Shown here: in pieces, positions 15,864 to 25,059 of the stretch | How positions within the stretch are numbered: position 1 is the stretch's first letter | Layout of the letters: each line of letters starts with the position of its first letter | Assembly (NCBI GenBank): GCA_021810205.1 | Contig: JAJZJC010000031.1 | Coordinates: 1 to 35,479, forward strand | Direction of reading: 5' to 3' | Origin: Actinomycetes bacterium | GTDB lineage: Bacteria > Actinomycetota > Acidimicrobiia > Acidimicrobiales > RAAP-2 | Length of the DNA: 35,479 nt | Notes under the pieces: model-generated | Database searches by the model: none | What the model saw: only the letters and a program-made list of their open reading frames with translations | What the model was told of the DNA's origin: nothing | Program-made: the position numbers and the translations under genes

Positions 15864-17605
15864 GTGGGCCCACCAGCAGTAGGAGCCGCCGCCGTCTCGG
15901 CGGCCTTCGCGAGCCGCTGGAGCTCCTCTTCGACCATGAGGTTGTGCTCGATCTCGTCCTGCTTGGCGCGACGCGGGGACCAGCGACCCGTCATGACCAG
16001 GACCAGCGGAATGAAAGCGAGCTCGCCTGCCACGCACACCCAGTACCAGTGCTGCCACTGCATCGGCGTGGCAGCGGCCGCAGCGACGACCTGGTGGAGC
16101 TTCGACGCGTTCGCGCTGAAGAACGCCGATTCGGCCCGGATGTGCGGGTCCTTCGCCACGGCGAGCAAGCTCTTGAGTCCGACCTCCTTGATCGCCTTGG
16201 CGAGCAGGGGCGCCGGTATCTTGTTCGTCGGGTACTTCGAGAGCTGCGCGAACAGCGTCGGGTGCGCCAGCACGGTCTTGATGGTCGGGTCAGCCTTCTC
16301 GATCGCCAGAGCCTTCTTCCCGAGTGCCCCGTACGCGACGAGCGCGTTGGTGGAGGACACGACGTAGGGCAGGATGAAGACGGAGATGGCCACCGTCGCC
16401 CTGATGATCCAACCCCATACGGCAAGGCCGTGCGCGGTGAGCGCGGGGCTCCGCCGCTCGACGGTCTCGGTGAAGCTCGCCATCCACGGGGCATAGGCGA
16501 TGGCCGTGAAGGCCGCGATGAGCGACACGATCAGGGCGAATTCGTAGTACGACGTCGCCGGAGCGGTTGCCTTCGTGAGATAGAGGATCGTCATCGCCAC
16601 CGTGCCGAGCGCGCCGACGATCATGAACGGTTTGCGGACGCGCAGGCGGTCCGATACGACCCCCACCACGATGAGCGCGATGGCGTCGATCCCCCACCAC
16701 CAGTTGCCCAGCGCGTTCGCCTTTGACGCCGTGTAGTTGAACACCGTCTCGAAGTAGACAGGATTGAAGCCGACTGCGGTGTAGTAGATGATCAGGAAGA
16801 GGCTGACCGCGAGTGCGGACAGCACCACATCGGTCTTCACGACCTGACGCCATGGATGCCGGGTGCTCGCCTCCACGTCGACGCCCCGGGCACGGGCCTC
16901 GACCAATGCCAGGTCACGCATGTTGACCATGATCTGGTCGCGCAGCTTCGGGGTCAGCTCCCGGAGCCCGAAGAGCGCGGCCAAGAAGACGACCATACCG
17001 ACAATCCCGCAGATCACGAACTGGTCCTGCCATGCCCCGAGGTGGGAGAGGGTGTTGCTGGCGACCTCAGCGACGACAAGGCTGCCGACGACCGGGCCGA
17101 GGGTCCAAAAGCCCATCGCCGAGGCACGTCCGAGCTGAGGGGAGAAGTCACGGACGAGTGCTGGCGTCGCGACGAGGATGATGCCCTCGACGAAGCCGAC
17201 CGCCGAGATGATGATCGCGAACACCCACTCGTTCGGTGCGTTCGGGACACCGAAGAGGATCAAAAGTCCGGTGACCCCGAGACCATACGCGACGAGGTTC
17301 GCCCGACCCCAGCGGTCCGCGATGCCGGCAAGGACCGACGTGAAAGCTCCGATCGCGTTTCCCACCACGGTGATGTCGACGTAGAAGCGGAAGGACATGT
17401 GGTAACTGGCCAGGATCTGCGGGGCCACGGCACCAGCCACGTAGAGCTGGTAGTACAGGACGATCGTCGCCAACACCACGATCGCGAGGTAGAACACACG
17501 CCATCCCGTGTTCGGGTAGTGGTCGATCTGGCGGTACCACAGCCGAGAAAGCACGCCTGTCCCCCCGTGTGCCACCGTCGCATCACCGATCGCTCGCGCA
17601 GCCAC
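15854..17605 (-). CDS. Major facilitator superfamily transporter with a large extra loop
   Basis: A 583-residue membrane transporter. Motif A of the superfamily is visible as GIADRWGRANLV in the loop after the second segment, and SDRLRVRKPFM repeats it in the second half. Roughly twelve hydrophobic segments can be counted. A hydrophilic, Ala/Lys-rich insertion of about 100 residues sits before the last one (from GKKALAIEKADP to VVAAAAATP), and a charged tail follows it. GTG 17605 is preferred because a strong GGAAGGGGGG lies 8 nt upstream; the frame is open to 17731 but would then overlap the divergent tetR. The CoA-transferase and SDR neighbours suggest an organic-acid substrate. Confidence 0.85.
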   Translation of the reverse strand: MAARAIGDATVAHGGTGVLSRLWYRQIDHYPNTGWRVFYLAIVVLATIVLYYQLYVAGAVAPQILASYHMSFRFYVDITVVGNAIGAFTSVLAGIADRWGRANLVAYGLGVTGLLILFGVPNAPNEWVFAIIISAVGFVEGIILVATPALVRDFSPQLGRASAMGFWTLGPVVGSLVVAEVASNTLSHLGAWQDQFVICGIVGMVVFLAALFGLRELTPKLRDQIMVNMRDLALVEARARGVDVEASTRHPWRQVVKTDVVLSALAVSLFLIIYYTAVGFNPVYFETVFNYTASKANALGNWWWGIDAIALIVVGVVSDRLRVRKPFMIVGALGTVAMTILYLTKATAPATSYYEFALIVSLIAAFTAIAYAPWMASFTETVERRSPALTAHGLAVWGWIIRATVAISVFILPYVVSSTNALVAYGALGKKALAIEKADPTIKTVLAHPTLFAQLSKYPTNKIPAPLLAKAIKEVGLKSLLAVAKDPHIRAESAFFSANASKLHQVVAAAAATPMQWQHWYWVCVAGELAFIPLVLVMTGRWSPRRAKQDEIEHNLMVEEELQRLAKAAETAAAPTAGGPTPG

Positions 17606-17724
17606 CTTCTGCGCCCCCCTTCCGAACGCCTGAGTGAGCGTCCAAGACTCCGGCTTTTCACGACGGTAGCGTCCGACGACGACGCGTGCAGCGCATATCG
17701 GATTCCGGCGGGGAGACGGCGTCC

Positions 17725-18018
17725 GTGTCAAAGCGCATCGGCTGGCCAGAGGGGTGGGGCAACCGCTCCCCCGCCGCGCGCCGCATCATGGCGGCAGCCG
17801 ACGAGCCCTTCTTTCCCAAGGGCGCGACGGCCGCCACGGTTCGAGAGATCACCCCAGTCTGTGCCCTCACCCCGGGTGCGCTCTACGACCACTTCTCTTC
17901 CAAAGACGACCTGCTCTTCCAGCTCGTCATGGGACGCCATCTCCTCCTCGCCGCAGCGCTCGACGTCGTCGAGGACCGCTACGTCGAGATGACGCTGCGC
18001 ATGGCAGGCGCACGCTGA
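17725..18018 (+). pseudogene. TetR-family regulator, truncated after the DNA-binding domain
   Basis: The frame encodes a TetR-type helix-turn-helix: AARRIMAAADEPFFPKGA, TVREITPVCALTPGALYDHF and SSKDDLLFQLVM. It stops after about 97 residues from GTG 17725 (110 from the upstream ATG 17686). TetR proteins are normally about 190-220 residues with a ligand-binding, dimerising C-terminal domain, which is missing here and not found in other frames downstream. ADEPFFPKG departs from the usual ALELFAEKG, also suggesting decay. It is divergent from the MFS gene, the expected place for its regulator, so loss may have made the transporter constitutive. A functional HTH-only protein is less likely. Confidence 0.65.
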
Positions 18019-18092
18019 TTGGTCCGGGCTGGCGGACAGACGCTCCCGATGCGCGTGGCGCCAGGAGCCTGCGAGGCAGTCCAGCCCTCTTC

Positions 18093-18896
18093 TCAGCCCT
18101 CTTCGATGCTCCGGAGACGTTCGCCGAGAAAGCCCTCGGGGTCGGTCGCGTGCTGGACGACGAGGTCGTGGAGCTCGGGATGGCTCAGAACGAGGAAGCG
18201 ATCGTGGCGGATCGCGTCGACGACCATCTCTCCTACCGCCACGGGATCGGCGGGCGTCATGCCCTTGACGGGCGGCCGCATGTGCACACGGTGCCCAGAG
18301 AACGTCACCTGCTCCCGAAGGTTCGTCGCGACCGGGCCCGGACAGACGCACGTGACTCCGACGTGGCGCGGACGCAGGTACAGCACGAGCGCCTCGGACA
18401 GCGCGACCACCGCCGCCTTGCTCACCGAATAGGGCATGCGCTCGTACTCGTATGCGAACAGGCCGGCGGCCGACGCCGTGTTCACTATGTGGCCACTCCC
18501 CTGCTCGAGAAGTACGGGCACGAACGTCTCGTTGCTCCGTACCATCGACAGCAGGTTCGTGTTCAAGACCCGCTCCCATTCGTGGAACGGGATCTCGTCG
18601 GGCTGGCCGGCTGCCACCACCCCGACGTTGTTCATGACCACGTCGATCCTTCCGAGCCGCCGAAGGACCATGTCGCGGGCCGCTACGAAGGCGCCCGAGT
18701 CGTTCACGTCGATGACCATCCCAAAGCATTCGGTCCCGCGCCACGACGCCTCGTCGGCGACGGCCATCGCACGCTCCCGGTCGATGTCGGCGACGGCGAC
18801 GTGTGCGCCGGCCGCCGCGAGGGCGAGGGCCGTCCCGCGGCCGATGCCGCTCCCACCACCGGTCACCAGGGCGACCTTGCCATCGAGGAGCTCCAT
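18093..18896 (-). CDS. Short-chain dehydrogenase/reductase
   Basis: A 267-residue classical SDR using NAD(P)(H). The cofactor loop is TGGGSGIG (12-19) and ADID at the end of the second strand suggests NAD preference. NNVG (89-92) replaces the common NNAG. The catalytic set is Ser142, Tyr156 and Lys160 (YSVSK). PGPV follows as usual. The ATG start gives MELLDGKVALVTGG, the standard N-terminus. The methyltransferase gene upstream ends 39 bp before, so they may be co-transcribed. The C-terminal part, from about residue 205, resembles SDRs acting on bulky hydrophobic substrates, but the substrate is unknown. Confidence 0.9.
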   Translation of the reverse strand: MELLDGKVALVTGGGSGIGRGTALALAAAGAHVAVADIDRERAMAVADEASWRGTECFGMVIDVNDSGAFVAARDMVLRRLGRIDVVMNNVGVVAAGQPDEIPFHEWERVLNTNLLSMVRSNETFVPVLLEQGSGHIVNTASAAGLFAYEYERMPYSVSKAAVVALSEALVLYLRPRHVGVTCVCPGPVATNLREQVTFSGHRVHMRPPVKGMTPADPVAVGEMVVDAIRHDRFLVLSHPELHDLVVQHATDPEGFLGERLRSIEEG

Positions 18897-18935
18897 CAGC
18901 GGGCCCCGTTCAGTTCTGTGCGCGTCATGGCTGCA

Positions 18936-19697
18936 TCATTCCAGCTCCCCGGGGCCTCGGGGGCCGCCGGGGAGCTGCCGGCGTGCGAGGACCTCGAGGT
19001 TCCAGGTGCACAGCTCTCGTACGACCGGGACCCGAAGGATCCCGCGGGCCGGGTCGGGCAGGTACCGGGGGCGGGCGTCGACGACCGCCAGGCCCGGTGC
19101 CCGTGCGAAATAGCGCAGCACGGAGCCGACGTGGAGAGCGAACAGCGACTCACCGAACCGGTTCTTCGGGGGCCGGCCGGCACGCACCATGTAGCGCTGC
19201 GCCGCGCGCTCCCCACCCAAGTAGTGCCAAGGTGACGTCTCGTGCCCGCCCCACGGCCCGTACCAGTTCGTGAACGAGAGCCAGAGGTGCCCGCCGGGGC
19301 GCAGTACCCGAGCCATCTCGTCGAGGACGTCGAAGGGCGCCCTGACGTGCTCGAGCACGTTCGAGCACACCGCCAGATCGAAGGTCCCTGACGCAAACGG
19401 AAGTCCCCTGCCGTCCGCGATCAGCGCGCCCGGCATCGGCGGTCCCCTCCAAGTGAGCTCGCCCCGCTCGGGGTCCACCATGACGCACCGCGCCCCCTTG
19501 TCGCGCAGCGCCTGCGTGAGGTAGCCCGCACCAGCGCCTACGTCGACCGTGCAGGCGCCCTCCAACACCACGTGGTCGGACAGGAGCGCCGTCGCGTCCT
19601 GCGAGATCAGCCGATAGAAGCGGTCGGGGTCGCGTTGCTCGAAGCGAAAGCTCGCGAGCAGCTCCACCGAGCGGCGAAGCGTCCTGCGCCGTCGCAC
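18936..19697 (-). CDS. SAM-dependent methyltransferase, Rv0224c-like
   Basis: A class I methyltransferase of about 253 residues. Motif I is TVDVGAGAGYLTQAL, motif II falls at MVDPERGEL and motif IV at FDLAVCSNVLEHV. The flanks match, from memory, the mycobacterial protein Rv0224c: RRSVELLASFRFEQRDPDRFY at the N-terminus and GGHE..HYLGGERAAQRY..GRPPKNRFGESLFAL later. GTG 19697 is chosen because the Rv0224c-like part starts there; the frame is open to 19835. The acceptor is unknown. In mycobacteria the homologue lies among cell-envelope genes, a weak hint to a lipid or glycan substrate. Confidence 0.8.
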   Translation of the reverse strand: MRRRRTLRRSVELLASFRFEQRDPDRFYRLISQDATALLSDHVVLEGACTVDVGAGAGYLTQALRDKGARCVMVDPERGELTWRGPPMPGALIADGRGLPFASGTFDLAVCSNVLEHVRAPFDVLDEMARVLRPGGHLWLSFTNWYGPWGGHETSPWHYLGGERAAQRYMVRAGRPPKNRFGESLFALHVGSVLRYFARAPGLAVVDARPRYLPDPARGILRVPVVRELCTWNLEVLARRQLPGGPRGPGELE

Positions 19698-19849
19698 CCT
19701 GGTGCGTGAACCGTTGGTGGCCCACCCGGGTCCCCAATGGCCACCTGGCTGTCCAGCCCGACGATTCGCGGGGATCACCCGTTCATTCTGGCAAGCGTTC
19801 ACGAGGGATGGAGCATGCACTCCTTCGGTGCACACCCCTCGCCTGGGCT

Positions 19850-20085
19850 ATGGGCTGTTCAGCCCCGCGGTCCCCTTTGCCCGATCGAGCGCGATCGCCC
19901 AGGCAGCTGGCAAACGCAGCAATCCCGTTCGCTTCGTCCAGGATCTCTCGTACGAGATCGGACCGGTCGGTCCCCCACCCTCACGTGGAGGACGCGCACC
20001 TCCACGTCGAGCCCAGACAACGGCCTCACTCTCGTCGCGATCGCCAGCTGCTCGGGATGCGATCCTCCATGGGCCAGCAAGACAC
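19850..20085 (-). pseudogene. Possible decayed universal-stress-protein fragment
   Basis: The 548 bp between the methyltransferase and kdpF (19698-20245) contain no intact gene. On the minus strand one frame reads RVLLAHGGSHPEQLAIATR followed by DVEVRVLHVRVGD, which fits the first two strands of a Usp fold (VLLA-DGS ... VLHV). A neighbouring frame continues SDLVREILDEANGIAAFASC, like a following Usp helix. A frameshift near 19955-19965 would join them. Universal stress proteins often sit near Kdp genes, which makes decay plausible. The similarity is short and judged by eye. Confidence 0.22.
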
Positions 20086-20245
20086 GCTTGCGACGCGGTC
20101 GGCCGGCGCCGTTGGGTGGACCATCCAGAGGTGCACCTCGCTGAAGCTCGAGGGACGCGGCCGCCTCTTCGGCCAGCGCGCCGCACTCATCGAGGCGGTG
20201 CGAATCACCGCAGGCCTCGTCGACCGCGAGATGCTTGCGCCCACG

Positions 20246-20335
20246 TCAGAGCTTCTCGGGGCGAAGCATGGCGTAGAACAAGAAGATCATCAGGGCGATG
20301 CTGACGATGAAAGCCGCGATCTCGATGATGCTCAT
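20246..20335 (-). CDS. kdpF: KdpF, small subunit of the Kdp potassium pump
   Basis: A 29-residue single-span membrane peptide, MSIIEIAAFIVSIALM then IFLFYAMLRPEKL. The pattern of a hydrophobic helix ending in FLF-A-L-PEK matches KdpF of actinobacteria, as recalled (the M. tuberculosis peptide ends in PEKF). KdpF stabilises the KdpABC complex in the membrane. An AGAGG element lies 11 nt upstream of ATG. Its place is unusual: canonical operons are kdpFABC, but here kdpF is the last gene, downstream of kdpC and another small membrane peptide. No second kdpF is seen upstream of kdpA. Confidence 0.75.
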   Translation of the reverse strand: MSIIEIAAFIVSIALMIFLFYAMLRPEKL

Positions 20336-20384
20336 GTCGCTTCGTACCTCTTTGTCGATGTTGTGGATGTCGGTGGAGCGGGTC

Positions 20385-20480
20385 TCAGAGTCGATCGCAC
20401 GCGCGGGTGTAGAGCCAGAAGAGCCCGAACATCACCACGACGGCGGCGATCCCGAGGATCGTCTCCCATGCATATGCCAT
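20385..20480 (-). CDS. 31-residue single-span membrane peptide in the kdp operon
   Basis: ATG 20480 opens MAYAWETILGIAAVV then VMFGLFWLYTRACDRL. CAGGAG ends 8 nt before the start. One hydrophobic helix (about residues 8-24) is followed by a short basic tail with one Cys. It lies 38 bp after kdpC and 49 bp before kdpF on the same strand, so it is almost certainly part of the operon. It could be a second KdpF-like subunit or a small regulator of the pump. It lacks the PEK ending that marks KdpF. I know no family for it. Confidence 0.6.
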   Translation of the reverse strand: MAYAWETILGIAAVVVMFGLFWLYTRACDRL

Positions 20481-20518
20481 CTCGCCTGCTCCTGTTCACT
20501 TACACCAGCGACCGTTGT

Positions 20519-21100
20519 TCAATGCCTTATCAGCTCGAGCAACCCCAGATTCAGCTCCAAGACGTTCACATGCGGGGCACCGAAGAGCCCGATGAAGCGT
20601 CCTGATACGTGCTTTGCCACGAGGGCTCGCACTTCGGAGACGGGAAGGTGGTTCACCCGGGCGACCCTCGGGACTTGCAGGTAGGCGGCTGCCGGTGAGA
20701 TGTCGGGGTCCAATCCGCTGGCCGAGCTCTCCACGAGGTCGGGGGGGACCTGGCTCGCCTTGATTCCCGGGTTCTCCTTCAGCACTTGGGCGAGGTTGGT
20801 GCGGATCTCCTTCAGCAGTGCCGGGTTGGTCGGTCCGTAGTTGCTCGCCGCCGACGAGGCGGCGTTGTACGGGGGGGTGGTGGCGCTCGGCCTTCCCTCG
20901 AAGAACCGCGCCGCGCTGAACTGCTGACCGATCAGCTTGGATCCGATCACGTGACCGTGGCGCGTGATCAAGCTGCCATTGGCGCGCCCGGGCATGAGGC
21001 CCTCGCCGATGCCCACCATGAGCAGGTTGTAACCGAGGCCGAGGACGACGACGAAGAGCAGCACCATTCGGACGGCGCTCCAGATCACCTTGAGGCGCAT
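20519..21100 (-). CDS. kdpC: Potassium-transporting ATPase subunit C
   Basis: A 193-residue KdpC, anchored by one N-terminal membrane helix (about 10-30) with the rest outside the membrane. Landmarks are GSKLIGQQFSAARFFEGRPS, the NYGPTNPAL block, and SASGLDPDISPAAAYLQVPRVA with the conserved LDP-I-P pattern. Length and order match the family. It lies 65 bp downstream of kdpB on the same strand. KdpC binds KdpA and raises nucleotide affinity of KdpB in the pump. The start at 21100 follows an AAAGGAG-type site (gaaaggagcagcg on the minus strand). Confidence 0.96.
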   Translation of the reverse strand: MRLKVIWSAVRMVLLFVVVLGLGYNLLMVGIGEGLMPGRANGSLITRHGHVIGSKLIGQQFSAARFFEGRPSATTPPYNAASSAASNYGPTNPALLKEIRTNLAQVLKENPGIKASQVPPDLVESSASGLDPDISPAAAYLQVPRVARVNHLPVSEVRALVAKHVSGRFIGLFGAPHVNVLELNLGLLELIRH

Positions 21101-21165
21101 CGCTGCTCCTTTCTTGGACGGGCGGGGTTTCCGGGGGCGGGGTTGGCGGTGATGGCAGGCACGAT

Positions 21166-23295
21166 TCAGTGCGCGGTCGATACGAGATGGAGGGCGGTCA
21201 CGGCCATATCGATCAACTTGATACCGGCGAAGGGCACGATCAGTCCTCCAAGGCCGTAGATGAGCAGGTTCTTGCGCAGGATTGCCACCGCGGTCGTCGC
21301 CCGGTAGCGCACGCCGCGCAGCGCGAGCGGGATGAGGGCAGGGATGATGAGCGCGTTGAAGATGATCGCCGAGAGGATGGCGGTCTGGGGCGAGGTGAGC
21401 CGCATGATGTTGAGCGCCTCGAGACCCGGGTAGGCGACGACGAACATGGCGGGGATGATGGCGAAGTACTTTGCCACGTCGTTCACCACCGAGAAGGTGG
21501 TCAGGGCGCCGCGGGTGATGAGGATCTGCTTGCCGACCTCGACGATCTCGATGAGCTTGGTGGGGTTCGAGTCGAGATCGATCATGTTGCCGGCCTCTCG
21601 GGCCGCCATCGTGCCCGTGTTCATGGCGACCGCCACATCGGCGTTGGCAAGTGCTGGGGCGTCGTTCGTGCCGTCGCCGACCATGCCCACCATGTAGCCC
21701 TCGGCCCGGATCGACTTGACGTAGTCCATCTTTCGCTCGGGGGTGGCCTCGGCGAGGAAGTCGTCGACGCCGACTTCCTGAGCGATGGCGTTGGCGGTGA
21801 TCGGGTTGTCGCCGGTGATCATCACCGTCTTGATGCCTGCCGCTCGAAGGGACGCCAGGCGCTCTTTGATCCCGGGCTTCACCACGTCTTTCAGCTCGAC
21901 GGCACCGAGGATCCGGCGGTTCTCGGCCACGAGCAACGGGGTGCTCCCGGCACGGGAGATCTCCTCCACGGCCGACTTCGTCTGCGGGTCCAGCTCGACT
22001 TCGGCCCAGCGCGCGATCGAGTCGGCGGCGCCTTTTCGGATCTGGCGGCCGTCGAAGTCCACGCCGCTCATGCGCGTCTGGGCACTGAAGGGGACGAACT
22101 CGACGTCCCCGCCATCGAGGTCCGGTGCCCGCAGGTCGAAGCGCTCCTTGGCCAGGACGACGATGGAACGCCCCTCGGGCGTCTCGTCGGCGAGCGACGA
22201 AAGCTGGGCGGCCTCGGCCAGCTGGCGCTCGTCCACCCCGGGAGCGGGCACGAACGCGCTCGCCTGTCGGCTCCCCATGGTGAGCGTGCCCGTCTTGTCG
22301 AGCATGATGACGTTCACGTCACCAGCCGCCTCGACCGCCCGACCCGACAGTGCGAGGACGTTGCGCTCGAGGAGCCGGTTCATCCCCGAGATGCCGATCG
22401 CCGAGAGCAATCCGCCGATGGTCGTGGGGATGAGCGCAACGAGGAGCGCGATGAGGACGGTGACCGACACCACGGCGTGGGAGTAGGTGGAGAACGGGGC
22501 GACGGTGACCACCACCACGAGGAAGATGAGCGTCAGACCCGCGAGCAAGAGGGCGAGCGCGATCTCGTTCGGGGTCTTCTGGCGGACGCCGGCCTCGATC
22601 AAGGTGATCATCCGATCGAGGAACGACTCGCCGCGCCCGGCGGTGATCCGCACCTGGATCTCGTCGGAGAGCACGGTGGTGCCACCGGTCACCGCGCTGC
22701 GGTCGCCGCCGGACTCCCGTATCACCGGTGCCGACTCGCCGGTGATGGCCGACTCGTCCACCGACGCGATGCCCTCGATCACCTCACCGTCGCCGGGAAT
22801 GACCTCGCCAGCCGACACGACGACGACGTCGCCGACGTGGAGGGCCGTGGCAGGGACGACCTGGATGCCGTCGGGGGTGAGCTTCTTCGCATCGGTCTCG
22901 GTGCGGGTTCGGCGCAGCTCGTCGGCATGGGCCTGGCCGCGGCCCTCGGCCATTGCCTCGGCGAAGTTGGCGAACAGGACGGTCAGCCACAGCCAGATGG
23001 CGATCTGCCCGGTGAAGGAGAAGAGGCCCATCTTGCCCAAGGCGAGGTAGCGGAAGGCGTCGGCGGTGGTGAACAGCGACCCGATCTCGACGACGAACAT
23101 CACCGGGTTGTGGGTGAGGGCACGCGGGTCGAGCTTGCGAAGCGACTGGCCGAGGCTGTGGCGCACGAGGTCGCGGTCCCACATGCTCATCGTCCGGCGT
23201 CGCCCCGCCCCGTGGTCGGAGGCGTGGTGATCGCCGTCTGGGGAAAGAGCCGTCGAGGTCGCTTCGACCGGGGACATCGGCTCCTGCTGGCTCAT
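21166..23295 (-). CDS. kdpB: Potassium-transporting P-type ATPase subunit B
   Basis: The 709-residue catalytic subunit that hydrolyses ATP to drive K+ import through KdpA. The phosphorylated Asp is Asp333 in DKTGT. TGES lies in the actuator domain, where the Ser is the known inhibitory phosphorylation site in E. coli. [10 protein letters not shown] marks the hinge and the membrane segments are intact. ATG 23295 is preferred because GGAGGT lies 7 nt upstream; an in-frame GTG at 23304 falls inside that site. The first 35 residues are a polar extension ([20 protein letters not shown]) before the conserved part. The spacer to kdpA is 45 bp. Confidence 0.97.
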   Translation of the reverse strand: MSQQEPMSPVEATSTALSPDGDHHASDHGAGRRRTMSMWDRDLVRHSLGQSLRKLDPRALTHNPVMFVVEIGSLFTTADAFRYLALGKMGLFSFTGQIAIWLWLTVLFANFAEAMAEGRGQAHADELRRTRTETDAKKLTPDGIQVVPATALHVGDVVVVSAGEVIPGDGEVIEGIASVDESAITGESAPVIRESGGDRSAVTGGTTVLSDEIQVRITAGRGESFLDRMITLIEAGVRQKTPNEIALALLLAGLTLIFLVVVVTVAPFSTYSHAVVSVTVLIALLVALIPTTIGGLLSAIGISGMNRLLERNVLALSGRAVEAAGDVNVIMLDKTGTLTMGSRQASAFVPAPGVDERQLAEAAQLSSLADETPEGRSIVVLAKERFDLRAPDLDGGDVEFVPFSAQTRMSGVDFDGRQIRKGAADSIARWAEVELDPQTKSAVEEISRAGSTPLLVAENRRILGAVELKDVVKPGIKERLASLRAAGIKTVMITGDNPITANAIAQEVGVDDFLAEATPERKMDYVKSIRAEGYMVGMVGDGTNDAPALANADVAVAMNTGTMAAREAGNMIDLDSNPTKLIEIVEVGKQILITRGALTTFSVVNDVAKYFAIIPAMFVVAYPGLEALNIMRLTSPQTAILSAIIFNALIIPALIPLALRGVRYRATTAVAILRKNLLIYGLGGLIVPFAGIKLIDMAVTALHLVSTAH

Positions 23296-23340
23296 CGCTG
23301 CCACCTCCGTGGATGCCGGGTTCGAATCCTCATCGTCGGC

Positions 23341-25059
23341 TCACCCACCGAAGAGCTTCCCGGCGTGCGCGGCGAACTGCTCGGCGAAGGGCCCGAGGGC
23401 GAGAGCGGGGAAGAAGATGAGCGCCCCGACCACCACCACGGTGCCGGTCAACAGCACCGTGAACAGCGGACCGTGGGTCGGGAACGTGCCGGCCGATTCG
23501 GGGACGCGCTGTTTCCTCGCCAGGGCGCCCCCCATTGCGACAAGGGGGATGTACATGGGAAACCGGCCGAACAGCATGGCGAGGCCGACGGTCGCCGAGT
23601 ACCAGGGCGTCGCCGAGCTGAGGCCACCGAAGGCCGAGCCGTTGTTGCCCACCCCCGAAGAGAAGGCGTAGAGCACCTCTGAGAGCCCGTGCGGCCCGGG
23701 ATTGAAGATGCCCGACCTGCCTGCAGTGAGCGCCACCGACAGGGCGGAGAGCACCAAGATGACGAGGCTCGGGACGATCATGGACAAGACGGCCATCTTC
23801 ACCTCGAACGACTCGATCTTCTTGCCGAGGTATTCGGGCGTGCGGCCCACCATGAGGCCCGCGAGGAAGAGAGCGAGCACGGCGTAGGCGATCATCCCGA
23901 TCATCCCCGCCCCCCAGGAGCCGAAGATCACCTCGCCGGTCATCATGTTGAACAACGGGACCAGCCCGCCGATGGGGGTGAGGCTGTCGTTGGAGGCGAT
24001 GACGCTGCCCCACGAGATCGTGGTGGTCGAGTTCTCGAACAGCGAGGTCGTCCCGGTGCCGAAGCGGGACTCCTTGCCCTCCAGGTTGTGCGATGAGGCC
24101 AGGTGGATGTGGTGAGCGGCAAGGGCGGGGTTCCCGACCGCCTCGAAGTGGTAGAGGACGAGCGCACCGATGACGAACAGGATCACCATCGAGGCGAAGA
24201 TCGGCCGGGCTTGGCGGGTGTTCTTCACCATCTTGCCGAACAGGAAGATGCAGGCGACGGGCACGCTGAAGCCGAGGATCAGCTGGAAGACGATGGACGC
24301 CGCGTTCGGGCCGGCGAAGGGCTGGGCGGCGTTCATGTTGAAGAAGCCCCCGCCATTGTCGCCCAGCTGCATGATCGAGGTCATCGAGGCCACCGGGCCC
24401 TGTGCGATCACCTGCTTGTGCCCCTGCAGGGTGTGCACCACCGTGTAGGCGTGGAGGTTCTGGGGGCTGCCCAGGGCGATGAGGACGACGGCGCCGATGA
24501 TGGCGATCGGGATGGCCACCCACAGCAGGGTGCGGATGAAGTCCCGCCAGAAGTTGCCGATGGTGTTGGCGTTGTGGCGCGAAAAGCCCCGCACCACCGC
24601 GAGCAGCAGGCAGATGCCGGTCACCGGGGAGAGGAACTGCTGGACGGTCAGCCACATCTGGGAGAGGTAGCTGAGCGTGGTCTCGCCGCCGTAGTTCTGC
24701 CAGTTGGTGTTGGTCATGAAGCTGATCGAGGTGTTCAGGTTCACCCAGAACGGCACCCTCGGCATGTGCGCAGGGTTGAAGATGGTGAGCACCGGCTGCA
24801 GTGCCAACAAGACCATGAGGATCACGAAGCCGACGACGTTCACGGCGAGCAGCGCGAAGACATAACGCGTCCAACGCATCTCGACGGTGGGGTCGATCCC
24901 GCAGATGCGGTAGATCCCGCGCTCTGCGGGCACGAGCACGCGGTCCATGAAGGTCCGGCCACCTTCGAGGAAGTTGAACATGTAGGTGCCGAGCAGCTTG
25001 CCGATGACCGTCACCACGGCCAAGAGGACGAAGATCTGCAGGATGCCTTGCCAGGTCAC
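23341..25059 (-). CDS. kdpA: Potassium-transporting ATPase subunit A (channel-like)
   Basis: A 572-residue channel-like subunit that selects K+. Four pore regions are visible: MTNTNWQNYGGETTLSY, QLGDNGGGFFNMNAAQPF, MTGEVIFGSWGAGMIGM and SSGVGNNGSAFGGL. Two differ from the E. coli form as I recall it: GDNGGG where E. coli has GTNGGG, and GSWGAG where it has GGVGSG. GTG 25059 overlaps the OB-fold gene's TGA (GTGA), with GAGGAG 7 nt upstream, so translation is coupled. The frame stays open upstream to 25314 only as antisense of that gene. It is the second gene of the operon. Confidence 0.96.
   Translation of the reverse strand: MTWQGILQIFVLLAVVTVIGKLLGTYMFNFLEGGRTFMDRVLVPAERGIYRICGIDPTVEMRWTRYVFALLAVNVVGFVILMVLLALQPVLTIFNPAHMPRVPFWVNLNTSISFMTNTNWQNYGGETTLSYLSQMWLTVQQFLSPVTGICLLLAVVRGFSRHNANTIGNFWRDFIRTLLWVAIPIAIIGAVVLIALGSPQNLHAYTVVHTLQGHKQVIAQGPVASMTSIMQLGDNGGGFFNMNAAQPFAGPNAASIVFQLILGFSVPVACIFLFGKMVKNTRQARPIFASMVILFVIGALVLYHFEAVGNPALAAHHIHLASSHNLEGKESRFGTGTTSLFENSTTTISWGSVIASNDSLTPIGGLVPLFNMMTGEVIFGSWGAGMIGMIAYAVLALFLAGLMVGRTPEYLGKKIESFEVKMAVLSMIVPSLVILVLSALSVALTAGRSGIFNPGPHGLSEVLYAFSSGVGNNGSAFGGLSSATPWYSATVGLAMLFGRFPMYIPLVAMGGALARKQRVPESAGTFPTHGPLFTVLLTGTVVVVGALIFFPALALGPFAEQFAAHAGKLFGG

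Noticed and set aside
21169-23682. An 837-codon plus-strand frame across kdpB
   Set aside because: It is the antisense shadow of kdpB, with His/Gly/Asp/Arg-rich sequence and no domain.
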